The position numbers and the translations under genes were made by a program. The notes under the pieces were generated by a model that worked only from the letters and a program-made list of their open reading frames with translations, did not search any database and had not been told where the DNA came from. From NCBI RefSeq assembly GCF_002288925.2, contig NW_022098045.1:3805408-3869407 (forward strand): a stretch of DNA of 64,000 bases, written 5' to 3'. Positions 32,692 through 44,269 of the stretch are shown here, piece after piece (within the stretch, counting starts at the first letter, position 1; each line of letters starts with the position of its first letter). Origin of the DNA: Delphinapterus leucas (taxonomy: Eukaryota; Chordata; Mammalia; Artiodactyla; Monodontidae).

Positions 32692-33970
32692 TTTTCAAAT
32701 TTTTATTTTGAACAATCTCAAATTCATAAAAAAAAAAAAGTTGCAAGTGTAGTACGAAGAACTTTTCTTTTCTGAACCATTTTAGAGTAAGTATGATGCT
32801 TATCACCCCTGAATACTTTAATGTAAATTTCTTACAAAATACTTTAATGTAAATACTTTAATGTATACTTTAAATACTTGAATGTAAATTTCTTACAAAC
32901 AAGAGAATTAGCCTATATAATCAAAACACACCTATCAAAACCAGGAAATTAACACTGATACATTGCTGCCACCTAATCTACAGACCCCATTCAAGTTTCA
33001 CCATTTTTCCCAGTAAGTCATTTATAGGAAAAGATCCAATCCAGAATTACGTGCTGCATTTATTTATTTTTAATATTTTTTTTTAGAAACTCATGCCTCA
33101 CTTTATTCCATTTTCATTATAGTCTTGTAAAAAACTAAAACTGTGCAGTACTTATGCATGAATACCCTGTACCACTTTTAAGAAATGCAAAGCACAGATA
33201 TGATCTCATTGACTTTCATCAAAACCTCACAGAGTCCCTGTATGAAAGTGCTGTTCTCCCCAAGTCAGAGGTGTGTTACAAAGCTAAAAGTTACCAAACC
33301 TGTTCACGGCCTGCCATTTTATGTTGCATTTATTTTTCATGTCCCTTTAGTTTCTAACAATCAGGCATGATTCCTCAGTCTTTCTTTAATTTTCATGGCC
33401 TTGATACTTTTAAAGATTATAAACCAGTTTTTGTTTTGCTTTATTTTTCAAAAAGTGTCCCTTTATACTTTGTCTGATGTTTCCACATGATTAGATTCAG
33501 ATTACTCACCTTTGGCAGGAAAATCACAGAAATACTTTCCATCATGTCCTATCAAGTGCCCCATACTTTTGTCCTCATGCTGGTGATGTTCACTTAGATC
33601 ATTTGATGCACATTGTGTGCCAGGCTTTTCCACCCTGAGGTTATCCCCTTTTTCCCTGTAATTAATAAGCATTTTGTGGGGAGCTACTTTGAAACTACAT
33701 AACTATCCTATTTTAATCAAACTTTCCATTTATATATATTTATTTACTTATTTATACCAGTGTGGACTGATGGATTCCTATTTTATTCAGTGGATTATAA
33801 ATTTTGCTATCATTACTTGTTCCCAGTTGCTATCATAATTGTACCCCAGAGAGGGATTTATAACAAGTTTATTCTTGGTATCCCTCCTGGGAATAGAAGC
33901 TGCCTGGAAGAGGAAATTTATGGCAATCCTCATTTCTCAGAAGGGTCCACTTTTAGTTAAATAAAGAAAG
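32692..33970 (-). mobile_element. L1ME-type 3' UTR relic
   Basis: Antisense end of an old L1 (L1ME-like): TTTTATTTTGAACAATCTC, AAGTTGCAAGTGTAGTACGAAG, GAAATTAACACTGATACATTG, AATCTACAGACCCCATTCAAG, CTGATGTTTCCACATGATTAG, GTAATTAATAAGCATTTTGTGG. It is split by a ~255-bp insert (33066-33321). A local tandem duplication lies at 32815-32900. A second copy of the same family lies at 53890-54695. Confidence 0.82.
33066..33321 (-). mobile_element. Unassigned ~255-bp insert in L1ME
   Basis: Flanked by near-identical 14-mers, TGCTGCATTTATTT (33052-33065) and TGTTGCATTTATTT (33322-33335). A T-rich left end suggests antisense retroposition. Its middle (GATCTCATTGACTTTCATC, TCACAGAGTCCCTGTATG) is faintly MIR-like. 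It is not a CHR SINE. Confidence 0.5.
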
Positions 33971-34039
33971 CTCCAAGAAGGCTTCTTTCTGCATCTGTTG
34001 AATCCCAAATAGTTTCAGCTTAAAATAATCTATATACCA

Positions 34040-34600
34040 ACTCTGGGGTTCCAAGTGTGTTCCTATACTGCCAAGCTCTTTTCCTAAGTGGTTGTATTAT
34101 TTTGCATTCCCACCATCAGTGGATAAGAGTTCTGGTTGCCCCACATCCTTGCCAACACTTGATATGGTCAAACTTTAATTTTGCCATTCTAGTGGCTAAG
34201 TATATAGTAGTATCACTTTGTGGTTTCAGTCTGCATCTCCATAATAACTAATGATGCTGAGCATCTTTTCATGTGGTTACTAGTCATCCGTATATTTTCT
34301 TTGGTTAAGTGTTTGTTCAAATCTTTTCCCTATTTTTAGTAAGTCATTTGTCATACTATTATTCAGTTTTAGGAGTAATTTATATATTCGAGATACAAGC
34401 CCTTTGTCAGATATATGTTTTACAGATATTATCTCCCATTCTGTGCCCTGCGTTTTCATTTTCATAAGTGTCTCCTTTTGAAGAGCAAATGTCTTCAATT
34501 TTAGTGCTGTAAATTTCTCTCTAAGCTGTATCCCACAAAATTTGATATATCATGATGTCATTGAAATCCACTGCAAAATAGTTTCTGAATCCTAAGTATC
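34040..34600 (-). mobile_element. Old L1 ORF2 relic
   Basis: Antisense ORF2 end region: CATTCCCACCATCAGTGG, CATCCTTGCCAACACTTG, GCTGAGCATCTTTTCATG, GCCCTTTGTCAGATATATG. It is followed, after an apparent internal deletion near 34505, by an ORF2 endonuclease-side piece (CTGTATCCCACAAAATTTGA). No open frame remains. Confidence 0.8.
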
Positions 34601-34689
34601 CCATTTGTGGGTCCATTACTCGCCTCCTTCTTAAACCAAAGCCAGAAAAACAATAACTGCAAACATGAGTGATGACAATCAACAGTTTA

Positions 34690-34880
34690 CAAAACATTTC
34701 TTCACTTCATTTAAACCTCACAATACCATTAGTTCCATTTCACAGATGAAGAAACTATAATTTAATCAGATTAAATTTGCCCAAGGTTGCCCAAGGTTGA
34801 AACATCAGTGAAGACAGATTCAAGCCTTATTCAGGTTATCTGACTCTAAATTCCATTCTCTTGTCATTGTACTCTAACTA
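34690..34880 (-). mobile_element. MIR SINE relic
   Basis: Antisense MIR: CACTTCATTTAAACCTCAC, CATTTCACAGATGAAGAAAC, GCCCAAGGTTGCCCAAGG (small duplication), then ATCTGACTCTAAATTCC. Confidence 0.8.
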
Positions 34881-34944
34881 GATCTCAAAAGTTCTAAGTT
34901 AAAATCTTTTTGCAAGTTACGTGTCTAAGGCAGCTTGCATTTTT

Positions 34945-35140
34945 TAAAATTAATTTTTACTGGAGTATAGTTGATTTACAATGTTGTGTTAGTTTCTCCT
35001 GTACAGCAAAGTGAAACAGTTATACATATACATATATCCACTATTTTTTAGATTCTTTTCCCATACAGGTCATTACAGAGTACTGAGTAGAGTTCCCTGT
35101 GCTATACAGTAGGTCCTTATTAGTTATCTATTTTATTGAT
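34945..35140 (-). mobile_element. L1 3' UTR fragment
   Basis: Antisense 3' end of the older L1 type also seen at 1603: TACTGGAGTATAGTTGATTT, TACAGCAAAGTGAAACAG, TTCCCTGTGCTATACAGTAGG. It ends in a short (GATT)n run at 35136-35153, next to L1 element C. Confidence 0.85.
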
Positions 35141-35514
35141 TGATTGATTGATTTTTTACCATCTTTATTGGAGTATAATTACTTTACAATGTTGTATTAG
35201 TTTCTGCTGTATAACAAAGTGAATCAGCTATATGTATACATATATCCCCATATACCCTCCCTATTGCATCTCGCTCCCACCCTCCCCATCCCACCCCTCT
35301 AGGTGGTCACAAAGCACCGAGCTGATCTCCCTGTGCTATGCAGCTGCTTCCCACTAGCTATCTATTTTACACTTGGTAGTATACATATGTCAGTGCTACT
35401 CTCTCACTTTGTCCCAGCTTACACTTCCCCCTCCCTGTGTCCTGAACTCCAGTCTCTATGTCTACCTTTTTATTCCTGCCCTGCAACTAGGTTCATCAGA
35501 ACCATTTTTCTTTT

Positions 35515-38500
35515 CTAGATTCCATATATATGTGTTAGCATACTGTATTTGTTTTTCTCTTTCAGACTTACTTCACTCTGTGTGACAGTATCTAGGTCCA
35601 TCCACCTCACTACAAATAACTCAGTTTCATTTCCTTTTATGGCTGAGTAATATTCCATTGTACATATGTGCCATATCTTCTTTAACCATTCATCTGTCGA
35701 TGGACACTTAGGTTGAGTCCATGTCTTGGCTATTGTAAATAGAGCTGCAATGAACATTGTGGTACATGACTCTTTTTGAATTATGATTTTCTCAGGGTAT
35801 GTGCCCAATAGTGGGACTGATGGGTCATACGGTAATTCTATTTTTCGTTTTTCAAGGAACCTCCAAACTGTTTTCCATAGTGGCTATATCAATTTACATT
35901 CCCACCAACGATGCAAGAGGGTTCCCTTTTCTCCACACCCTCTCCAGCATTTATTGTTGTAGATTTTTTGATGATGGCCATTCTGACTGATGTGAGGTGA
36001 AACCTCATTGTACTTTTGATTTGCATTTCTCTAATGATTAGAGATGCTGAGCATCCTTTCATTTGTTTGTTGGCAATCTGTATATCTTCTTTGGAGAAAT
36101 GTCTATTTGGTTATTCCATCCATTTTTGGATTGGGTTGTTTGTTTTCTTGATATTGAGCTGCATGAGCTGCTTGTATATTTTGGAGATTAATCCTTTCTC
36201 TGTTGATTCGTTTGCAAATATTTTCTCCCATTCTGAGGGTTGTCTTTTCATCTTGTTTATGTTTTCCTTTGCTGTGCAAAAGCTTTTAAGTTTCATTAGG
36301 TCCCATTTTTTTATTTTTGTTTTTATTTCCATTTCTCTAGGAGGTGGGTCAAAAAGGATCTTGCTGTGATTTATGCCATAGAATGTTCTGCCTATGTTTT
36401 CCTCTAAGAGTTTTATAGTACCTGGCCTTATATTTAGGTCTTTAATCCACTTTGAGTTTATTTTTTGTATGGTGTTAGGAAGTGTTCTAATTTCATTCTT
36501 TTACATGTAGCTGTTCAGTTTTCCCAGCACCAGTTATTGAAGAGGTTATCTTTTCTCAATTGTATATTCTTGCCTCCTTTATCAAAGATAAGTGACCATA
36601 TGTGCATGGGTTTATCTCTGGGCATTCTATCCTGTTGCACTGATCTATATTACTGTTCTTGTGCCAGTACCGTACTGTCTTGATTACTCTAGCTTTGTAG
36701 TACAGTCTGAGGTCTGGGAGCCTGATTCCTCCAGCTCTCTTTTTCTTTCTCAAGATTGCTTTGGCTATTTGGGGTCTTTTGTGTTTCCATACAAATTGTG
36801 AAATTTTTGGTTCTAGTTCTGTGAAAAATGCCATCGGGAGTTTGATAGGGATTGTACTGAATCTGTAGATTTTTGGGGTAGGATAGTCATTTTCACAATG
36901 CTGATTCTTCCAATCCAAGAACATGGTATATCTCTCCATCTGTTTATATCATCTTTAATTTCTTTCATCAATGTCTTATAGTTTTCTGCATACAGGTCTC
37001 TTGCCATCAGGGTGATGGCAGCCTTGTAGAATGAGTGTGGGAGTGTTCCTCCCTGTGGAATACTTTGAAAGAGTTTGAGAAGGATAGGTATTAGCCCTTC
37101 TCTAAATGTCTGATAGAATTTACCTGTGAAGCCATCTGGTCCTGGGCTTTTGTTTGTTGGAAGATTTTTAATCACAGTTTCAATTTCAGTGCTTATGATT
37201 GGTCTGTTTATATTTTCTCTTTCTTCTTGGTTCAGTCTTGGAAGGTTGTGCTTTTCTAAGAATTTGTCCATTTCTTCCAGGTTGTCCATTTTATTGGCAT
37301 ATAGTTGTTTGTAGTAATCTCTCATGATTCTTTGTATTTCTGCAGTGTCGGTTTTTACTTCTTTTTCATTTCTAATTCTATTTGAGCCTTCTCCCTTTTT
37401 TTCTTGATGAGTCTGGCTAATGGTTTATCAATTTTGTTTATCTTCTCAGAGAACCAGCGTTTAGTTTTATTGATCTTTGCTACCGTTTCCTTCATTTCTT
37501 TTTCATTTATTTCTGATCTGACCTTTATGATTTCTCTCCTTCTGCTAACTTTGGGGTTTCTTTGTTCTTCTTTCTCAAGTTGCTTTAGGTGTAAGGTTAA
37601 GTTGTTTATTTGAGATGTTTCTTGTTTCTTGAGGTAGGATTGTATTGCAATAAATTTTCCTTTTAGAACTGCTTTTGCTGCATCCCATAGGTTTTGGGTC
37701 GGCGTGTTTTCATTGTCATTTGTTTCTAGGGATTTTTTGATTTCCTCTTTGATTTCTTCAGTGATCACTTCGTTATTTAGTAGCATATTGTTTAGCCTCC
37801 ATGTCTTTGTATTTTTTGCACATTTTTTCCTGTAATTGTTGTCTAGTCTCATAAAATTGTGGTCAGAAAAGATACTTGATATGATTTCAATTTTCTTAAA
37901 TTTACCAAGGCTTGATTTGTGACCCAAGATATGATCTATCCTGGAGAATGTTCCATGTGCACTCGAGAAGAAAATGTATTCTGTTGTTTTTGAATGGAAT
38001 GTCCTATAAATATCAATTAAGTCCATCTTGTCTAAATCATTTAAAGCTTGTGTTTCCTTATTTATTTTCATTTTGGATGATCTGTCCATTGGTGAAAGTG
38101 GGATGTTAAAGTCCCCTACTATGATTGTGTTACTGTCGATTTCCCCTTTTATGGCTGTTAGCATTTGCCTTATGTATTGAGGTGCTCCTATGTTGGGTGC
38201 ATAAATATGTACAATTGTTATATCTTCTTCTTGGGTTGATCACTTGATTATTATGTAGTCTCCTTCTTTGTCTCTTGTAACAGTCTTTATTTTAAAGTCT
38301 ATTTTACCTGATATGAGAATTTCAACTCCAGCTTTCTTCTGATTTCCATTTGCATGGAATATCTTTTTCCATCCCTTCACTTTCAGTCTGTATGTGTCCC
38401 TAGGTCTGAAGTGGGTCTCTTGTAGACAGCATATATATGGGTCTTGTTTTTGTATCCATTCAGCCAGTCTGTGTCTTTTGGTTGAAGCATTTAATCCATA

Positions 38501-38542
38501 TATGTTTAAGGTAATTATCAATATGTATGTTCCTATTATCAT
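35515..38542 (-). pseudogene. L1 ORF2, reverse transcriptase core deleted in frame
   Basis: Starts MIIGTYILIITLNIYGLN at 38542. The endonuclease is largely open (37355-38164), with VGDFNIPLSPMD, RIDHILGHKSSL and SDHN. The reverse transcriptase begins [17 protein letters not shown], then at 37004 jumps from AITLM straight to [17 protein letters not shown]. This removes the palm motifs including FADD while keeping the frame. Stops and frameshifts elsewhere also inactivate it. Confidence 0.9.
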
Positions 38543-38600
38543 TTTCTTAATTGTTTTGGGTTTGTTATTGTAGGACTTTTCCTTCTCTTGTTTTTCCTAC

Positions 38601-39474
38601 CTAGGGAAGTTCCTTTAGCATTTGTTGTAGAGTGGTTTGGTGGTGCTGAATTCTCTTAACCTTTACTTGTCTGTAAAAGTTTAATTTCTCCACTAATCTG
38701 AATGAGGTCATTGCTGGGTAGAGTAATCTTGGTTGTAGGTTTTTCCCTTTCATCACTTTAAATATATCCTGCCACTCCCTTCTGGCTTGCAGGGTTTCTG
38801 CCAAAAGATCAGCTGTTAACCTTATGGGTATTCCCTTGTATGTTATTCGTTGCTTTTCCCTTGTTGCTTTTAATATTTTTCCTTGTATTTAATTTTTGAT
38901 AGTTTGATTAATATGTGTCTTGGCATGTTTCTCCTTGGATTTATCCTGTATTGGACTCTCTGCACTTCCTGGACTTGATTGACTATTTCCTTTCCCTTAT
39001 TAGGGAAGTTTTCAACTATAATCTCTTCAAATATTTTCCCGGTCCCTTTCTTTTTCTGTTCTTCTTCTGGGACCCCTATAATTCGAATGTTGGTGTGTTT
39101 AATGTTGTCCCAGAGGTCTCTGAGACTGTTCTCAATTTTCTTCATTCTTTATTCTGGAGTTATTTCCACTATTTTATCTTCCAGGTCACTTATCCGTTCT
39201 TCTGCCTCAGTTATCTGGTATTGATTCCTTCTAGAGAATTTTTAATTTCATTTATTGTGTTGTTCATCATTGTTTGTTTGCTCTTTAGTTCTTCTAGGTC
39301 CTTGTTAAACATTTCTTGTATTTTCTCCTTTCTATTTCCAACATTTTGGATCATCTTTACTATCATTACTCTGAATTCTTTTTCAGGTAGACTGCCTATT
39401 TCCTCTTCGTTTGTTTGGTCTGGTGGATTTTTACCTTGCTTGTTCATCTGCTGCCTGTTTCTCTGTCTTCTCAT
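38601..39474 (-). pseudogene. L1 ORF1, broken
   Basis: Starts MRRQRNRQQMNKQGK at 39474. The coiled coil (MFNKDLEELKSKQTMMNN) has a single copy of the unit that is doubled in element B. RRM-like core: SLRDLWDNIKHTNIRIIGVP. The C-terminal domain ends KVKRIQHHQTTLQQMLKELP at 38601. Frameshifts near 39210 and 38870 break it. Confidence 0.9.
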
Positions 39475-40145
39475 TTTGTTTAACTTACTGTGTTTGGGGT
39501 CTCCTTTTCACAGGCTGCAGGTTCATAGTTCTTGTTGTTTTTGGCGTCTGCCCCCAGTGGGTAAGGTTGGTTCAGTGAGTTGTGTAGGCTTCCTGGTGGA
39601 GGGGACTTGTGCCTGTGTTCTCGTGGATGAGTCTGGACCTTGTCTTTCTGGTGGGCAGGACCACGTCCCATGGTGTGTTTTGGGGTGTCTGTGAACCTAT
39701 TATGATTTTAGGCAGCCTCTCTGCTAATGGGTGGGGTTGTGTTCCTGTCTTGCTAGTTGTTTGGCATGGAGGCCCAGCACTGTAGCTTGCTGGTCATTGA
39801 GTGGAGCTGGGTCTTAGTGTTGAGATGGAGATCTCTCGCAGAGCTCTCGCTGATTGATATTACATGGGGCTGGGATGTCTCTGATGGTCCAATGTCCTGA
39901 ACTCAGCTCTCCCACCTTAGAGGCTCAGGCCTGACACCCACCTGGAGCACCAAGACATTGTCAGCCACACGGCTCTTTTCTAAGTGTTTTTTGGTAAAAC
40001 AACTTAGTCCAAATCTTCCGTGAAGACATCTGGTCATTTCAGCTCTCTTTCATTGTATTTCGTCTTGTGTGAATTCTCACAGTCCCTGCTAATGTTGGAG
40101 GGTCTCCCGCAGAAGCGGGGGGCAGTTGTGGTTCACTGCAGGGGC
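39475..40145 (-). promoter_or_regulatory. L1 element C 5' UTR (internal promoter region)
   Basis: GC-richer than its surroundings and upstream of ORF1 in the L1 orientation. In this family the 5' UTR holds the RNA polymerase II promoter. Activity cannot be judged, and CpG loss suggests it is old. Confidence 0.6.
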
Positions 40146-40604
40146 TGACTGCTTGTATTTTAAAAGGAGACTTTCAAGGGTATTCAAAGGATTCTCAGAT
40201 TTCTAACTGTGGTAATATCAGATAAATAACTACAGAGAGCCAGCAATCTCTGTCCAGCCAGACCACGTTGACCTTTGAAATCATCCTCTGATGGATGCTC
40301 TGGGTAATGAAGCCAAGTTCATCCACTGCAATCCAGGTGCCTTGCATTGTATCTCTTTCAACAATTTCAATGACGTAGCAAATGGTTCTCCAAATGGCAC
40401 TTAGAAGACTCCCCTTGGGAACTCCCTGGGGTTCTGGTCCAATCAGTACTAGTTGGAATGCAGAGATTTGGTTTTCTTAGCAAGCATCTTAAGTTAATTC
40501 TGATGCAGGATGTTGGTGGATCACCCTTAACTGGTAGGGAGAGGGTGGAGGGTAGGGATCAGGTGAGAGAAGAGGAAGTGGCAGAGGCAGATAAAGACGG
40601 GTAT
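40146..40604. other. No recognised feature
   Basis: Unique-looking sequence between L1 and L2. Confidence 0.5.
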
Positions 40605-40865
40605 GAAGTGGTTTGTAAGCTCTCTTGGGGGGTTAAATTTTATCCTAAGAGTAGTGAGGAAAAACTGAGCTTTTAAGCAGAGGAGTTACCTAATAGATTT
40701 AGACTTTAGGAGGATCAGGAAGGTGTAATGTAGAGAATGGACTAATGGGGTCAAAGACAGGAGTCAGGGAGAGCAGTTGGAGGCTGTTACAGCAATTCAG
40801 GCAGGAGTGGCTGGTAGCTTGGACTGCAGTAGTGGTGGTAGGGATGGAAAGAAAGAAGAAAATTA
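40605..40865 (-). mobile_element. L2 LINE relic
   Basis: Antisense L2: TTAAATTTTATCCTAAGAGTAG, GTAGAGAATGGACTAATGGGG, GGAGGCTGTTACAGCAATTC, CTGGTAGCTTGGACTGCAG. It corresponds to the far end of the copy at 5345-6440. Confidence 0.75.
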
Positions 40866-41779
40866 ACATATGTGAAGAGCCAACACACAATGAAAGGGTT
40901 CAATGAAATGAAAAAAAAATATTAAAAAGGAGAATGTAAATTGCTAGGAAGGGTCTATAAACAAAAAGTCAGCATAACTCCAGAAATAATGATCTGGGGT
41001 CCAGGGGAGAACCCTTCACCCAGAGGACCTCTTGTATTCTGAAGCTTCCTTGACTCTGTCCTTTCAGACTTGTTTATGTTAATAAAGTGAATTTACTGCC
41101 TCAGATCATAAAGGCCACTGCTCAGCCTGAAATCTGTTCAACGACCATGCTAACAACAGTCATATTTTTTAATAAAGACCTTTCACAAGCAGTTTTATGA
41201 TTCTCTCTCATGAAAGTCCTTCCCAACCTGCTCCATATCCATTATGTTGCACCTTCTTTACGGGCTCAGGTGCTCTGTCCTTCATTATAGCATCATCACT
41301 CAGTCTGCTATAAGGCTCGGGAATGAACTTGGTCCTGAGTCCAACATGAAATATATTCAGAGAAACCTTGGCATGGATAGCCACATTTTAGGCTGTTCTG
41401 TGAACAGCCTCTCATGAGTAATATAAATCAGATTTGTGGATTTATATATATACATTATATTTATACTGTCCAACAATGTTTTAAGTCATATCATATGCCA
41501 TCTCCCTGAAGCTGGTACAAGAGGTTAACGGGCTCAAATCCCACTGAGGTTGCCTCCCAATTAAGTCAACTATATTTTTAACCCACATGTGGCTTTATTT
41601 TTCCAGGCAATCACAGTCTGATAAAGTGATAATAATTTTCTTTGGAACCAGTTAAAGGAGGAAAATTGCCAGGGAAATAAAGAGATGGTACCTACCAGGA
41701 AAGCCTATAAAAGAAAAGGTGGGGGAAATCACTAAACTTACTAAATAAAGTAGAAGACAGCAAAGAGCCTCTGAAACAA
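40866..41779. other. No recognised feature
   Basis: AT-rich, no repeat or exon recognised. Confidence 0.5.
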
Positions 41780-41946
41780 CAGTTCTCAACCTTGACCTCT
41801 CAGTAGAGTCACCAAGAGCTCTTATAGGCTAAAGAGCCCCACCCATGCCAATTAATGCATATCTCCACCATGGGGGCCCAGGCAAATGGATGCTTTAAAA
41901 ACTCTACAAGTACAGTATTTCCAATGTGCAGCACAGAGAACCACTG
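41780..41946. mobile_element. MER5-like hAT-Charlie DNA transposon relic
   Basis: 167 bp with inverted ends: CAGTTCTCAACCTTGAC on the left, and on the right GAGAACCACTG, matching the CAGTGGTTCTC terminus. The interior carries GAGTCACCAAGAGCTCTTA and GGGGGCCCAGGCAAATGGATG. It is non-autonomous, with no transposase. Confidence 0.85.
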
Positions 41947-42408
41947 CTGTAGGAAACATAAGAGGGTTGATATGGACGTTTCAGCATCCAAGAATCCATA
42001 ACTGACAGGCTGTGGGACAAAGATTAATCCAAGAAAATTGTGTCTTCTTTCCCATACTAAAATATCTAACTTTCCTGTAAGCTAAACATTTAAGAAAAAA
42101 ATCAATGAATGAAAAATCCTTTTTTAAAACTTCTGTGTTTCAGAAAGGAATATAGCTTCACTGGTTTTTTAAAATATTTTTTAAAACATAAATCAGTTTT
42201 AGAAATGAGTATAGATTTGCTGCTTATTCTCATCCTTTAAAAACATGAATCAGATGATGTCACACCCCTAAAGGACTACTCCTTACATTTGCAAGGCCTG
42301 GGCAGAGGGACAAATGGAAGCCACATACTGTTTATTTAAATGCTTAAATTGATAGATCAAGTTACTAACTTGTTAAATAAAATTTATTCCATCCTTCTAC
42401 TTTCACAA
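41947..42408. other. No recognised feature
   Basis: AT-rich with two short near-repeats of an AAAACATRAATCAG-like phrase (42183 and 42240). Otherwise nothing. Confidence 0.5.
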
Positions 42409-43590
42409 ATGCTCAACATTGCTAATTAGAGAAATGCCAATCAAAACTAAAATGAGGTGCACCTCACACCAGTCAGAATGGCTATCATCAAAAAGTCTAC
42501 AAATAATAAATGCTGGAGAGGGTGTGGAGAAAAGGGAACCCACCTACACTGTTGGTGGGAATGTAAACTGTTGCAACAGCTATGGAGAAGAGTATGGAGG
42601 TTCCTTAAAAAACTAAAAATAGAACTACCACATGATCCAGCCATCCCACTCCTAGGCATATATCCAGACAAAACTATAATTCAAAAAGATATGGGGCTTC
42701 CCTGGTGGCACAGTGTTAAGAATCTGCCTGCCAATGCAGGGGACACAGGTTTGAGCCCTGGTCCAGGAAGATCCCACATGCCACGAAGCAACTAAGCCTG
42801 TGCACCACAACTACTGAGCCTGTGCTCTAGAGCCCATGAGCCACAACTACTGAAGCCCACGTGCTTAGAGCCTGTGCTCCGCAACAAGAGAAGCCACCGC
42901 AATGAGAAGCCCATGCACCGCAACAAAGAGTAGCCCCCACTCGCCACAACAAGAGAAAGCCTGCACACAGCAACGAAGACCCACTGCCCCCCAAAATTTT
43001 AAAAATAAAAAAAAAAAATACATGCACCCCTATGTTCATAGCAGCACTATTCACAATAGCCAAGGCATGGAAACCACCTAAATGTCCATCAACAGATGGA
43101 TGGATAAAGAAGATGGATAAAGAATATTACTCAGCCACGAAAAAGAGTACAGTATTGCCATTTGCAGCAACATGGGTAGACTTAGAGACTATCATACCAA
43201 GTGAAGTAAGTCAGACAGAGAAAGACAAATATTGTATAATATCACTTATGTGTGGAATCTAAAAAAATAATACAAATGAATTCATTTAAAAAACAGAAAC
43301 AGGCTCACAGACATAGAAAACAAACTTAGGTTACCCAAGGAGAAAGGCAGGAGGATAAATTAGGAGTATGGGTTTAACAGATACACAGTACTATACATAA
43401 AATAAGTAAACAATAAGGATTAACTTTATAGCACAGGGAACTGTATACAATATCTTGTAATAACCTACAATGAAAAAGGATCTGAAAAAATACATATATA
43501 TAACTGAATCACTTTGCTGTACACCTGAAACTAACACAACATTGTAAATCAACTATACGTCATTAAAAAATCCTAAAATCAAAAGATATG
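42409..43590 (+). mobile_element. L1 ORF2 end and 3' UTR, split by a SINE
   Basis: Sense L1 from GCTCAACATTGCTAATTAGAG through GGTGTGGAGAAAAGGGAACC and ATTCAAAAAGATA. The long-form SINE interrupts it (42693-43018). It resumes at CATGCACCCCTATGTTCATAG to the 3' UTR (CTTTGCTGTACACCTGAAAC, AACATTGTAAATCAACTATA). Its 3' end differs from elements A-D and is older. Frames for the ORF2 C-terminus survive in pieces. Confidence 0.9.
42693..43018 (+). mobile_element. CHR-type SINE, long form
   Basis: Complete long form. The head is GGGCTTCCCTGGTGGCACAG, with B-box region GGTTTGAGCCCTGG (one change). The body has CCACAACTACTG units, GTGCTCCGCAACAAGAGAAG and GAGTAGCCCCCACTCGCC, and the tail is A-rich. 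It sits within L1, with a short AAAAGATA-like target repeat. Confidence 0.93.
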
Positions 43591-44157
43591 TGTACTTTAT
43601 TATGAGATCAAAAGCTAGCAATATATCTAAAACATCTGAATTTAATTATTATTACATACATCTGAGTACTCTGTTGATGCGCCAGCAACGTCGCATCAGT
43701 AAAGAGTAAAAATGTATATAGCTCACAAATTATCTATTTCCAGAGTAAAATTTATTTTTCTTGGCTTCATTCCAGTAAAAATCAATAATTATATTGCAAT
43801 CAAGATTCTCACATAATTTGTGTTCTCTTGACAGTAATGTCAAATTAGATCCCCTTTCTCTAGTTATGACATAGTTCTTAGCTTTTTTAAATTAATTTCA
43901 ACTCAGAGAAACTGTTCCCAGAAAGCAACCAGAATTGTCAAAATTCTTAAACCATAATTTAGAATCAGAAATAAACTTCAAATTTTACATATCGTGTTCA
44001 AATATCTTACTGGGGTTGCACATCATAATTATTATTATTGCATAGAGATTACAAAACATTTTAATTGTTTTGTATAAATTGTCACCATTTATATCACTAT
44101 TTTCACCATAAAGCAATACCCGGAACTTGAAGAATCTGTTTCTTGTGTGTGCCTGCG

Positions 44158-44159
<2 letters not shown>
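43591..44159. other. No recognised feature
   Basis: AT-rich sequence with nothing assigned. Confidence 0.5.

Positions 44160-44196
<37 letters not shown>
44160..44196. repeat. (GT)n microsatellite
   Basis: About 18 uninterrupted GT units. Confidence 0.98.
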
Positions 44197-44197
<1 letters not shown>

Positions 44198-44269
44198 ATA
44201 CGTGGTGCCCATTAAAGCATGGAGTCCAGGACAGGAACCCCTCTTATTTGGTCTAAAGGCAGAACTGCT

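Larger units (their letters stand above)
35152..40145 (-). mobile_element. L1 element C, with 5' UTR and an internal deletion
   Basis: Minus-strand LINE-1 with every section represented. The 3' UTR is at 35152-35514, ORF2 at 35515-38542, ORF1 at 38601-39474, and a 5' UTR of ~670 bp at 39475-40145 (CTCTGCTAATGGGTGGGG, GTTGTTTGGCATGGAGG). About 0.8 kb of the reverse transcriptase is deleted at 37004. The 5' UTR is the internal promoter region in this class. No target-site duplication was found. Confidence 0.92.

Noticed and set aside
37355..38164. Open 269-codon endonuclease frame in L1 element C
   Set aside because: It is part of a dead L1 ORF2, not a host gene. It has no start of its own and lies between frameshifts.
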